Assembly (NCBI RefSeq): GCF_900090285.1
Contig: NZ_LT607754.1
Span: 2,046,001 to 2,110,000 of the forward strand
DNA from: Micromonospora inositola
GTDB lineage: Bacteria > Actinomycetota > Actinomycetes > Mycobacteriales > Micromonosporaceae
Length of the DNA: 64,000 nucleotides
Direction of reading: 5' to 3'
The notes below the pieces were generated by a model. That model was not told the DNA's origin. It did no database searches and saw only the letters and a program-made list of their open reading frames with translations. The translations under genes and the position numbers were made by a program. Shown piece by piece: positions 25,520-33,082 of this stretch. How positions within the stretch are numbered: the stretch's first letter is position 1; every line of letters starts with the position of its first letter.

Positions 25520-26212
25520 CTACTCCTCGTCCGTGACGACCGCGACGACGACGTGCGGCCGGTGGTTGTCGTGCCCGGTGAGGGCGGTGTGCAGGGCCTC
25601 GTGATCGCGACCGTCGACCGTCGCGGCGGTCCACCCGTTGACGGTGAACCGGCTCGCGGCGCCGCCCGGCCAGCCGTGGCTCGCCGAGCGGTTGTCCAGC
25701 ACGATCCCGGTCAGGCCGGCCAGCCCGGTCGCCCCGGCGTACGCGATCGCCTCGTGGTTTGAGCCCTCGTCCAACTCGGCGTCGCCGAGCAGCACATACA
25801 CCCGGGGGGTGAGCCGGCCCTGGGCCCGCAGCCCGAGCGCGGTGCCCACGCCGAGGCCCAGGCCGTGGCCGAGCGACCCGGAGCCGATCTCCACCCCGGG
25901 CACCAGCAGCCGGTCCGGGTGGTCGCCGAGGCGGCTCTCCGGGCCGCCCTGGTCGTCCAGCCACGCCACCGGGATGAATCCCTTCGCGGCGAGCAGCGCG
26001 TAGTAGCCGGCGACCGCGTGCCCCTTGGAGAGCAGGAAGCGGTCCCGGTCCGGGTCGTCGATCGTCTCCGGGGTGATCCGCAGCACCCGGTCGTAGAGCA
26101 CCTGGAGCACGTCCAGCGTCGAGTACACGTTGGCGCCGAACTCACGGCCGGCCCGTGTTCGGTCCAGCAACTCCCCGAGCGCGGCGGGGTCGGTGGCGGT
26201 AGTCGTCGTCAT
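25520..26212 (-). CDS. Transketolase-like protein, N-terminal half (ThDP/PP domain)
   Basis: This 230-residue protein is the diphosphate-binding domain of a split transketolase. LLSKGHAVAGYYALLA and GSGSLGHGLGLG are typical, and GDAELDEGSNHEA to LDNRSAS is the ThDP-Mg motif. The ATG at 26212 is supported by a CAGGCT hexamer 6 nt upstream, giving a leaderless transcript that starts beside the SoxR-type palindrome. The longer ORF start (26239) would overlap that palindrome. Confidence 0.9.
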   Translation of the reverse strand: MTTTTATDPAALGELLDRTRAGREFGANVYSTLDVLQVLYDRVLRITPETIDDPDRDRFLLSKGHAVAGYYALLAAKGFIPVAWLDDQGGPESRLGDHPDRLLVPGVEIGSGSLGHGLGLGVGTALGLRAQGRLTPRVYVLLGDAELDEGSNHEAIAYAGATGLAGLTGIVLDNRSASHGWPGGAASRFTVNGWTAATVDGRDHEALHTALTGHDNHRPHVVVAVVTDEE

Positions 26213-26229
26213 GCGGCTAGCCTGCGACC

Positions 26230-26243
26230 TGAAGCTCACTTCA
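26230..26243. promoter_or_regulatory. Candidate SoxR operator between soxR and the transketolase pair
   Basis: TGAAG-CTCA-CTTCA is a perfect palindrome with 5-bp arms and a 4-bp spacer. An outer CGACCT/AGGTCG pair at 26225-26253 frames it. The 19-20 bp unit resembles MerR-family boxes, though it departs from the classical CCTCAAG half-site. It lies 18 bp from the transketolase start and 16 bp from soxR. Confidence 0.55.
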
Positions 26244-26258
26244 ACTCAAGGTCGTGTG

Positions 26259-26717
26259 ATGCACGAGTCTCTCACCATCGGGCAGCTCTCCGCCCGCAGC
26301 GGGGTGGCCCCCTCGGCGCTGCGCTACTACGAGCGGCTGGGCCTGATCCGGGCCGAGCGCACCGGCGGCAACCAGCGCCGGTACGCCCGCTCCGAGCTGC
26401 GCCGGGTGGCGTTCGTCCGGATCTCCCAGCAGGTCGGCGTCTCGCTGGAGGAGATCCGGGAGGCACTGGACTCGCTGCCGTCGTCGCGTACCCCGACGCC
26501 GGACGACTGGGCCGCCCTCTCCCGCGCCTGGCGGGACCGGCTGGACGAGAAGATCCGGCTGCTCGGCAAGCTCCGCGACGACCTGGACGGCTGCATCGGC
26601 TGCGGCTGCCTGTCGCTGCAGCGCTGCACCCTCTACAACCCGGAGGACTCGCTGGCCGCGGAGGGCCCCGGCGCCCGGCTGGTGTTGCCGCGCCCAGAGC
26701 CCGTCACGGGGTCGTGA
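26259..26717 (+). CDS. soxR: SoxR-type redox-sensing MerR-family regulator
   Basis: The protein has 152 residues. The N-terminal winged HTH (LTIGQLSARSGVAPSALRYYE) is followed by a dimerisation helix and the [2Fe-2S] ligands Cys112, Cys115, Cys117 and Cys123 in the exact C-x2-C-x-C-x5-C spacing of SoxR. In actinomycetes SoxR responds to redox-active small molecules and usually controls quinone reductases and monooxygenases. Its 3' end overlaps the convergent quinone oxidoreductase by 14 bp. ATG 26259 is chosen as the family start. Confidence 0.94.
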   Translation: MHESLTIGQLSARSGVAPSALRYYERLGLIRAERTGGNQRRYARSELRRVAFVRISQQVGVSLEEIREALDSLPSSRTPTPDDWAALSRAWRDRLDEKIRLLGKLRDDLDGCIGCGCLSLQRCTLYNPEDSLAAEGPGARLVLPRPEPVTGS

Positions 26718-27681
26718 GCAGCACCTTGCCCAGGTGGTCGCTGGTCTCCACCAGGCGGTGCGCCTCGGCCGCCTCGGCCATCGGCAGCCGGCGGTCCACG
26801 ATCGGGCGGATCGCCCCGGACTCGATCAGCGGCCACACCTGCTCGCGGACCCCCCGGACGATCTCCGCCTTCTCGGCCAACGGACGGGAGCGCAGCGCGG
26901 TCGCCGCCACCGTGGCCCGCTTGGCCAGCAGCGCGCCCAGGTCCAGCTCACCCTTGCGGCCACCCTGCATGCCGATCACCACCAGCCGGCCGCCGGTCGC
27001 CAGCGCCGCCACGTTCCGCGGCAGGTAGGCGGCGCCGATGATGTCGAGGATCACGTCAGCGCCCCGGCCGTCGGTCACCCGGCGGACCTCCTCGACGAAG
27101 TCCTGCTCGCGGTAGTCGATCGGGTGCACGGCACCCAGCTCGCGCAGCCGCTCGTGCTTCGCCGCCCGCGCGGTCACCACCACCGTCGCGCCGAGGGCCA
27201 CACCGAGTTGGATGGCGAAGGTGCCGATCCCGCTGCCGCCGCCGTGTACGAGCAGCGTCTCGCCCCTGGCGAGCCGGGCCAGCGCGACGACGTTCGACCA
27301 GACCGTGCAGGCCACCTCGGGCAGGGCCGCCGCGTCGACCAGGTCGACGCCGGCCGGCACCGGCAGCAACTGCCCGGCCGGCACGGCCACCCGCTCGGCG
27401 TACCCGCCGCCGGCCAGCAGCGCGCAGACCTCCTGGCCCACCATCCAGCCGGTCACCTCGGGACCGATCGCGCCGATCACCCCGGAGCACTCCAACCCGG
27501 GGTACGCGGGCGCGCCCGGCGGCGGCGGGTAGTGCCCCTGCCGCTGCAGCAGGTCCGCCCGGTTCACCGCGCTCGCCCGCACGTCGACGATCACCTCACC
27601 GGGGCCGGGCTCCGGATCGGGCACCTCCGCCCAGACGAGTGCCTCGGGTCCGCCGGGTTCCGGGATCGTGATCGCACGCAT
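26704..27681 (-). CDS. NAD(P)H quinone oxidoreductase, zinc-free MDR family
   Basis: The 325-residue protein is of the quinone oxidoreductase (PIG3/QorA-like) type. It lacks the zinc ligands of alcohol dehydrogenases, has NRADLLQRQGHYPPPPG, and carries a nucleotide-binding GGGSGIGTFAIQLG. It should reduce quinones with NAD(P)H in the cytosol. Its position tail-to-tail with soxR makes it a plausible member of the redox stress response. Confidence 0.93.
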   Translation of the reverse strand: MRAITIPEPGGPEALVWAEVPDPEPGPGEVIVDVRASAVNRADLLQRQGHYPPPPGAPAYPGLECSGVIGAIGPEVTGWMVGQEVCALLAGGGYAERVAVPAGQLLPVPAGVDLVDAAALPEVACTVWSNVVALARLARGETLLVHGGGSGIGTFAIQLGVALGATVVVTARAAKHERLRELGAVHPIDYREQDFVEEVRRVTDGRGADVILDIIGAAYLPRNVAALATGGRLVVIGMQGGRKGELDLGALLAKRATVAATALRSRPLAEKAEIVRGVREQVWPLIESGAIRPIVDRRLPMAEAAEAHRLVETSDHLGKVLLTTP

Positions 27682-27690
27682 GGCCCAGTC

Positions 27691-28230
27691 TTACCCGATC
27701 CGGCCGTCCGTCCACGTCCGGGCCAGGATCTGCGCCACCGTCTCCTCCGGGCTCTGCTCGGAGGTGTCCAGCCAGAGCCCGATCCGCGGGGTGTCGGCCC
27801 GGAACCCGGCGTCCAGGTCGGCCACCGGCCAGTCGCCGTACCCCTTCTTCGGCCGCTCCCGCTCGCGGGCCGCGACCACCTCGGGGCGCGGCGCGAGCAC
27901 CACCACCGCGAGCGGCCGGTGCCGGATCCGCGCGACCATGGCCGGCAGGTCCGCCCCCAGTACCACGTCCTGGAGTACGACCGTGAAGCCCACCTCGGCG
28001 TAGCGGTCGGCCACCGTCGCGGCGAGGTCGTAGCGGAGTCGCAACTGCCGCCACGCCTCCTCGGACGGCTGCGCGGTCATCTCCGCCCGCCCGTTCACCA
28101 CCATCCGGCGGAACAGGTCACCGCGCAGGTGCACCGAGCGGGGCAGCCGGCTGGCCAGCAGCTCGGCCACAGTGGACTTGCCGGCCGCCATGATTCCGGT
28201 GATGAGCACCACCGACGGGGTCTCCCACAT
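27691..28230 (-). CDS. P-loop kinase/phosphotransferase-like protein
   Basis: This 179-residue protein has a Walker A GIMAAGKST near the N-terminus and a basic LID-like region (ARERERPKKGYGDWP). It resembles chloramphenicol phosphotransferase-like or shikimate-kinase-like P-loop proteins. The substrate is unknown. ATG 28230 is preferred because the P-loop then sits about 12 residues from the start; the ORF extends to 28308. Confidence 0.8.
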   Translation of the reverse strand: MWETPSVVLITGIMAAGKSTVAELLASRLPRSVHLRGDLFRRMVVNGRAEMTAQPSEEAWRQLRLRYDLAATVADRYAEVGFTVVLQDVVLGADLPAMVARIRHRPLAVVVLAPRPEVVAARERERPKKGYGDWPVADLDAGFRADTPRIGLWLDTSEQSPEETVAQILARTWTDGRIG

Positions 28231-28327
28231 CCGACCATCGTGCCAGTGAGGGTGGGACGCCGGCTCGCCCGATGCGGTGCCCATGGCAGACTGGGCACGG
28301 TCGCGCACCCTTCGGGGGCGTGACCCG

Positions 28328-28416
28328 GGAGGGTTCGCCTAGTGGCCGATGGCGCTGGTCTTGAAAACCGGTAAGGGCAGCGATGTCCTTCGTGGGTTCG
28401 AATCCCACACCCTCCG
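28328..28416 (+). tRNA. tRNA-Ser (TGA anticodon)
   Basis: The 89-nt gene folds with acceptor GGAGGGT/ACCCTCC, anticodon stem CTGGT/ACCGG around TGA, a long class II variable arm, and T-loop GGGTTCGAATCCC. The discriminator is G and CCA is not encoded. Confidence 0.97.
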
Positions 28417-28424
28417 CAACTGAT

Positions 28425-28459
28425 CGGTCACCGGTCACCGGTCACCGGTCACCGGTCGC
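28425..28459. repeat. Tandem heptamer CGGTCAC, 4 perfect plus 1 degenerate copies
   Basis: Units at 28425, 28432, 28439 and 28446 are identical; the fifth at 28453 reads CGGTCGC. It starts 9 nt after the tRNA-Ser gene and is a likely variable-number locus. Confidence 0.9.
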
Positions 28460-28559
28460 CGATCGCGCGCCGGACACGACACGCTTTCGGTTCGAAGCGG
28501 CGCGTCGGCGGGGTATGAAGGGGCGCAGGAAAAACGCGCACCCGGAAGGACCCGTTTCG

Positions 28560-29093
28560 ATGACCCTGGAACGACCGATCGCCCCGGACCCGTACGAGCT
28601 GCTGCCGACGGTGCCGTCGTTCACCCTGACCAGCGACGACGTGCACAACGGAGAGCCGATGGACGCGCGGTACGCGCACGGCAGCGCCGGTGGCGGGAAC
28701 GTGTCACCCCAGCTCGCCTGGTCGGGCTTCCCCGACGAGACGAAGAGCTTCGTGGTGACCTGCTTCGACCCGGATGCCCCGACCGGCAGTGGCTTCTGGC
28801 ACTGGGTGCTGGTGGACGTCCCCGCCTCGGTGACCGAGCTGCCCACGGGGGTGAAGGAGGGCGACCTCGGCGGCGCCTTCAGCATCCGCAGCGACTACGG
28901 CGACACCGGCTACGGCGGCGCCGCCCCGCCGCCCGGCGACCGCCCGCACCGCTACGTCTTCGCGGTGCATGCCGTCGACGTCGAGCGTCTCGACGTCGGC
29001 AAGGGCGCCAGCCCGGCCTTTGTCGGCTTCAACCTCGCCTTCCACACCCTCGCCCGCGCCGTCCTCCGCCCCACGTACCAGATCAAGGACTGA
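28560..29093 (+). CDS. YbhB/YbcL-family PEBP-like protein
   Basis: This 177-residue phosphatidylethanolamine-binding-like protein has the ligand-pocket motifs [20 protein letters not shown] and [15 protein letters not shown]. Predicted cytosolic; molecular role in bacteria unknown. ATG 28560 has AAGGA upstream and agrees with the family N-terminus; the ORF runs further upstream but that part is the tRNA trailer. Confidence 0.93.
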   Translation: MTLERPIAPDPYELLPTVPSFTLTSDDVHNGEPMDARYAHGSAGGGNVSPQLAWSGFPDETKSFVVTCFDPDAPTGSGFWHWVLVDVPASVTELPTGVKEGDLGGAFSIRSDYGDTGYGGAAPPPGDRPHRYVFAVHAVDVERLDVGKGASPAFVGFNLAFHTLARAVLRPTYQIKD

Positions 29094-29100
29094 GCCGCTC

Positions 29101-29175
29101 CCCGCGATCTTGCGCTTACGGCCCGGCAGCACGGACAGAAGCCGTGAATCGAGGCCCAAAGTGCAAGATCGCGGG
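29101..29175. repeat. Long imperfect inverted repeat (REP-like)
   Basis: The 17-bp arms CCCGCGATCTTGCGCTT (29101-29117) and AAGTGCAAGATCGCGGG (29159-29175) differ only by a G-U-compatible change. An inner CACGG/CCGTG hairpin lies between. It may serve as a terminator for both flanking convergent genes, and it has the look of a dispersed genomic repeat. Confidence 0.75.
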
Positions 29176-29205
29176 CGGGAGCGGGGCAGGGACGGCGGGA
29201 CGGGG

Positions 29206-29916
29206 TCAGCCCGGGACGCGGGCCACGGCGAAGACGGACTGGCCGAACGGGGGGCGGAGGCGCTGCTCGGCGGCCTTGGTCGCCGGGAGGACCAGGCTGT
29301 CGTAGACCTTGACCATGGGGCCCTCCTTCGGCATCAGCCGGAAGACCTTCGTGGCCATGAAGTAGCCGATCAGGCCGAGCGCGTTCGCGTAGTGGATCTT
29401 CTCCACCGTCAGGCCCGCCTCGGTCATGGCCGCGGCCAGGCTCTTCTTCGTGTACCGCCGGACGTGGCCGGTGGCGATGTCCGCCGGGCTCATCGCGAAC
29501 TGGAACGCCGGCACGATGATCACCACGGCGCCGCCGGGCCGGACCAGGTCGCGCATGCTGCGCAGCGCGCCCACGTGGTCCTCGATGTGCTCCAGCACGT
29601 TGTACGACACGGCCGCGCTGTAGTCGCCGCGCTCGGAGTGCGGCAGCAGCATCTGCCGGACCTCGATGCTCGGGTGCTCGGCGAGCCGCTCCTTGAGCTG
29701 GACGAGCCGGGCCGGGTCCGCCTCGGTGGCGGTGATCCGGGGCAGGTGCTCGGACCACTCAAGGGCGTAGTCGCCCAGCCCGCTGCCGATCTCGATCGGG
29801 TTGTCACCGAGGTAGGGCACCGCCAGCTCGACGAACCACCTGCGGTGGTTGACCGCCGTCGCCAGGCCTTCGAGCACCTCCGACTGGACGCGCTGATCCC
29901 CAGTGATTTCTGCCAT
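29206..29916 (-). CDS. Class I SAM-dependent methyltransferase
   Basis: The 236-residue protein has EIGSGLGDYA as the SAM-binding motif I, TEADPARL (acidic motif II) and YNVLEHIEDH (motif III region). The C-terminal part has a hydrophobic YANALGLIGYFMATKV segment seen in methyltransferases of glycan or lipid pathways. ATG 29916 with GAGGA 9 nt upstream is preferred to the longer ORF (30297). It is divergent from the membrane glycosyltransferase-like gene, which suggests a glycoconjugate role. Confidence 0.88.
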   Translation of the reverse strand: MAEITGDQRVQSEVLEGLATAVNHRRWFVELAVPYLGDNPIEIGSGLGDYALEWSEHLPRITATEADPARLVQLKERLAEHPSIEVRQMLLPHSERGDYSAAVSYNVLEHIEDHVGALRSMRDLVRPGGAVVIIVPAFQFAMSPADIATGHVRRYTKKSLAAAMTEAGLTVEKIHYANALGLIGYFMATKVFRLMPKEGPMVKVYDSLVLPATKAAEQRLRPPFGQSVFAVARVPG

Positions 29917-30127
29917 GCGTCGATTCCTCACGATATGACTGACCCGCGCCTGGACCGACAGAGTCAACCATCCGCAGGGATGGTGTGGGAATCGGGGCAC
30001 CGGAGGGTGGCCGAATTGCGGTCGGGGGTGGGCACGTGATCGGCGGTCGGCGAACCCGGCACATAGTACGCCAGTACCCCGAAACATGTCACGGCCCTGC
30101 CATACCCTGACTACGCTCCGAATTGTT

Positions 30128-31930
30128 ATGACTACTCCTGAATCGGACGGTGGCACCGTTGCGGATGAGCCCGGCCGGGGCGTAGCGGACGGACGGGACA
30201 GGTGGGTCGACGCCGCCGCCGTGCTCAGCTTCGTGCTGCTCGCCTTCTGGGTGACGGCGCGGTTCTGGCTGAATCCCGGCAACGGGGTGCGGGACAACCG
30301 CTCGGATCAGGCGCAGTTCGAGTGGATGATGGCGCACGGTGCGCGGGTGGTGACGGATTTCGCCTATCCGTTCGTCTCGGACCGGATGAATTTCCCGGAC
30401 GACGTGAATCTCATGGCTAATACGTCCGTATTATCCATTTCACTGCCGATGACGCCGGTCACCGTCCTCTTCGGGCCACATACGGCTTTCCTGGTCTTTC
30501 TCACCGCCGGAATGATCGCCACCGGCGTGGCCTGGTACTTCGTCCTTTCCCGGGTGGTGATCGGGGCCCGGGGGCCGGCGTGGCTCGGGGCGGGCTTCTG
30601 CGCCTTCGCGCCGGCGATGGTGTCGCACGCCAACGCCCACCCCAACATCGTCTCCCAGTTCGTGGTGCCGCTGATCGTCTGGCGGACCCTGCGGCTCGCC
30701 GAACCCGGGCGCTGGCTGCGCAACGGCGTGCTGCTCGGACTGGTGATCGTCTGGCAGGCCTTCCTCAACCTGGAGATCCTGCTGATGACCGCGATCGGCC
30801 TCGCCGTCGTCGTCGGCGCGCTCGCCCTCGGCCGGCCGGAGCTGCGGCGGGCGATCCGGCCGTTCGCCGCCGGGCTGGGCGTGGCCGCCGTCGTCGCCGG
30901 AGCGCTGCTCGCGTACCCGCTGTACGTGCAGTTCCTCGGGCCGGGGGCGTACCAGGGACTGTCCCGGCTGATCCGCGGCTACCGCACCGATCTCGCCTCG
31001 TTCGTGGCCTGGTCGGGCGAGTCGGTCGCGGGCGACCCCCGCAGCATCGCGCGGTTGGCCAAGAACGCCACCGAGGAGAACGCCTTCTTCGGCTGGCCGC
31101 TGGTCGTACTGGTGATCGCGCTCGTCTGGTGGCTGCGACACAACGCCGTCGTGCTCGGCCTGGCCGCGGTCGGCCTGCTCTTCGCCGTCTTCTCGCTGGG
31201 TCGGGAGATCCGCTTCGACGGGCGGGACACCGGCATCCCCGGGCCGTGGGCGCCGCTGGAGAACCTGCCGATCCTGCACTCGGTGGTGCCGACCCGCTGG
31301 TCACTCGCGCTGACCCCGATCGTCGGGGTGCTGCTCGCGCTCGGCGCGGACCACGTGCGGCGGTTGGCCCGACGGCACCCCGAGGCCCGCCCGCAGATCC
31401 GGTTCGTCACGGTCACCGTGCTGGCGATGGCCCTGCTGCCGATCCTGCCGACCCCGCTCCCCTCGGTACGCCTCGACCCCACGCCGGAGTTCGTCCGCTC
31501 GGGGGCCTGGCGCCCGTACGTGGCCGGCGGGCACAGCGTCGTCACCCTGCCGCTGCCGGACACCACCTACGCCGACCCGCTGCGCTGGTCCGCCCAGACC
31601 CGGCTGGAGATGCCGCTCGCCCGGGGCTACTTCCTGGCGCCGGACACCCGGCCCGGGGCCGGCCGGGTCGCCCTCTTCACCGCTCCGCCCCGACCCACCA
31701 GCACCTTCTTCACCGAGATCCGGCGAACCGACGCGGTGCCGCCGATCACGCCGCAGGACCGGGTGGCCGCCGTGGACGACCTGCGGTACTGGCGGGCCGG
31801 GGCGGTGCTCCTCGATCCCCGGCAGAAGCAGGCCGGCGCGCTGCACCGGGGGATGACCGAGCTGACCGGGATCGACCCGGTGCTGACCGGTGGGGTGTGG
31901 CTCTGGGACGTCCGCCCGCTGGTCGACTGA
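30128..31930 (+). CDS. Polytopic membrane protein, GT-C glycosyltransferase-like
   Basis: This 600-residue protein has about 10-12 predicted membrane helices in residues 30-440 and an extracytoplasmic C-terminal domain of about 150 residues. The first loop has DNRSDQAQFEWMM, an acidic motif in the position used by GT-C enzymes for polyprenyl-phosphate sugars. It may transfer a lipid-linked sugar on the outer membrane face, possibly one made by the GT2 protein at 23702. No named family is certain. ATG 30128 lies downstream of a TACGCT hexamer. Confidence 0.7.
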   Translation: MTTPESDGGTVADEPGRGVADGRDRWVDAAAVLSFVLLAFWVTARFWLNPGNGVRDNRSDQAQFEWMMAHGARVVTDFAYPFVSDRMNFPDDVNLMANTSVLSISLPMTPVTVLFGPHTAFLVFLTAGMIATGVAWYFVLSRVVIGARGPAWLGAGFCAFAPAMVSHANAHPNIVSQFVVPLIVWRTLRLAEPGRWLRNGVLLGLVIVWQAFLNLEILLMTAIGLAVVVGALALGRPELRRAIRPFAAGLGVAAVVAGALLAYPLYVQFLGPGAYQGLSRLIRGYRTDLASFVAWSGESVAGDPRSIARLAKNATEENAFFGWPLVVLVIALVWWLRHNAVVLGLAAVGLLFAVFSLGREIRFDGRDTGIPGPWAPLENLPILHSVVPTRWSLALTPIVGVLLALGADHVRRLARRHPEARPQIRFVTVTVLAMALLPILPTPLPSVRLDPTPEFVRSGAWRPYVAGGHSVVTLPLPDTTYADPLRWSAQTRLEMPLARGYFLAPDTRPGAGRVALFTAPPRPTSTFFTEIRRTDAVPPITPQDRVAAVDDLRYWRAGAVLLDPRQKQAGALHRGMTELTGIDPVLTGGVWLWDVRPLVD

Positions 31931-31961
31931 GCGCCTGCCCGGATGTCGGGCGGGGAGAGAC

Positions 31962-32807
31962 TCAGGAGGGTCGGACGCAGCAGCCCTGGCAGATCTTCGG
32001 CCGGGGCAGTGTGAAGGCCAGGCAGCAGGTCCGCCGCTGGACGGTCGGCTCGCCGGCCGGACCGGGCACCAGCTCCACCAGGTCGGCCAGGTCGAGCGCG
32101 TCCAGCAGCGTCTCGATGCTCCGCGTCGACGATCCGGGCAGCGTGTCGGCGGCCCGCAGGATGCCGTGCGCGATGCCGGAGGCGACCGAGCCGAGCAGCG
32201 TACGCGTGCCGATCCGGACCTCGGCCTGGATGGCCGCGATCATCGGGGCGAGGTGGGCGTCGAGCAGCGAGGCGCGCAGCGCGCCGAGCAGCTCGGCCTC
32301 GCCGGCGACCACCCGGACGTCCGGCGCGCCGGTCAGCGCCAGCGGGTCGCCCGGCAGCACCGCGACCGCGGTCGAGCGGCGCAGGCCCAGGGTGAGCAGC
32401 GGGCGGTGGTCCTCGAAGTGGATCAGGACGTCGGCCGGGTCGACCAGCGGCACCCGCCGCGCCGAGGCCCAGCCGAGCACCGCCGGCAGCGCCACCCAGT
32501 AGCTGTACGACTTCCAGGCCAGCGCGGCGCAGGCGTGCGGGGTGCCGCCCCAGCGCACCGTCGCGGCGCGCAGGAACTCCGGCAGCAGCGTCCCGTCGAC
32601 CAGCCGGGTCGCCGGGCTCCAGCGCGCCTCGCCGGAGGCGACCAGCAGGCCGGGCGCGAGCCCGGGCAGGTCGTCCGTGCCGAACATGGCGCGCAGGGTC
32701 GCGGTCACCGGGGCGAGCGGAGCGGCGACGTCCCGCGTCGGCATCACCGCTGTCACCTGATCCGTCCCCTGTCTGGTCGCCCCGCCGGTCGGTATGAGCA
32801 GGCCCAT
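31962..32807 (-). CDS. FhuF-like ferric iron reductase protein, [2Fe-2S]
   Basis: The 281-residue protein ends with Cys261-Cys262-x10-Cys273-x2-Cys276, the C-C-x10-C-x2-C [2Fe-2S] ligand set of FhuF-type siderophore reductases, plus an extra Cys277. It should release iron from ferric siderophores in the cytosol. The start ATG 32807 is next to a DtxR/IdeR-type box, which predicts repression by iron. No siderophore transporter is adjacent. Confidence 0.9.
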   Translation of the reverse strand: MGLLIPTGGATRQGTDQVTAVMPTRDVAAPLAPVTATLRAMFGTDDLPGLAPGLLVASGEARWSPATRLVDGTLLPEFLRAATVRWGGTPHACAALAWKSYSYWVALPAVLGWASARRVPLVDPADVLIHFEDHRPLLTLGLRRSTAVAVLPGDPLALTGAPDVRVVAGEAELLGALRASLLDAHLAPMIAAIQAEVRIGTRTLLGSVASGIAHGILRAADTLPGSSTRSIETLLDALDLADLVELVPGPAGEPTVQRRTCCLAFTLPRPKICQGCCVRPS

Positions 32808-32810
32808 CTG

Positions 32811-32829
32811 AGCTAAGGCTAGCCTAACC
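32811..32829. promoter_or_regulatory. DtxR/IdeR (DmdR)-type iron box
   Basis: AGCTAAGGCTAGCCTAACC contains the near-palindrome TAAGGCTAGCCTAA, close to the actinobacterial iron-box consensus TTAGGTTAGGCTAACCTAA. It overlaps possible -10 hexamers in both directions. Confidence 0.85.
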
Positions 32830-32831
32830 AG

Positions 32832-33053
32832 ATGCTGCGGGTCGGGGGAAGCGGCGCCGAGGGGCGGATGGATGAGGTCCTGGTCACTCCGCCGACCGGT
32901 CACCGCCTGTCGGCGTACTACCCGGCGGGCGGGGACGAAAACGCCGCCCGGCCGGTCGAGGGGCGGCGCAAAGCCTCGACGTACCTGGCTGAACTGTCAA
33001 GGCGAGTGTCGAATACGAGCCAGTTTCTGTGCACGTTCGGCCACCCACCGTGA
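32832..33053 (+). CDS. Possible 73-residue leaderless ORF divergent from fhuF-like gene
   Basis: An ATG lies 6 nt after TAGCCT, inside the iron-box region, and opens a 73-codon frame (MLRVGGSGAEG...). It has no domain, signal peptide or metal motif that I recognise. The geometry of a leaderless start under iron control is attractive, but chance is a serious alternative. Confidence 0.3.
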   Translation: MLRVGGSGAEGRMDEVLVTPPTGHRLSAYYPAGGDENAARPVEGRRKASTYLAELSRRVSNTSQFLCTFGHPP

Positions 33054-33082
33054 AACTGGTACTCCCGGTGACGAGGAAGCCG

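Noticed and set aside
28425..28459. Considered as a small CRISPR array
   Set aside because: Units are 7 bp in tandem without spacers, and no cas gene is in the window.
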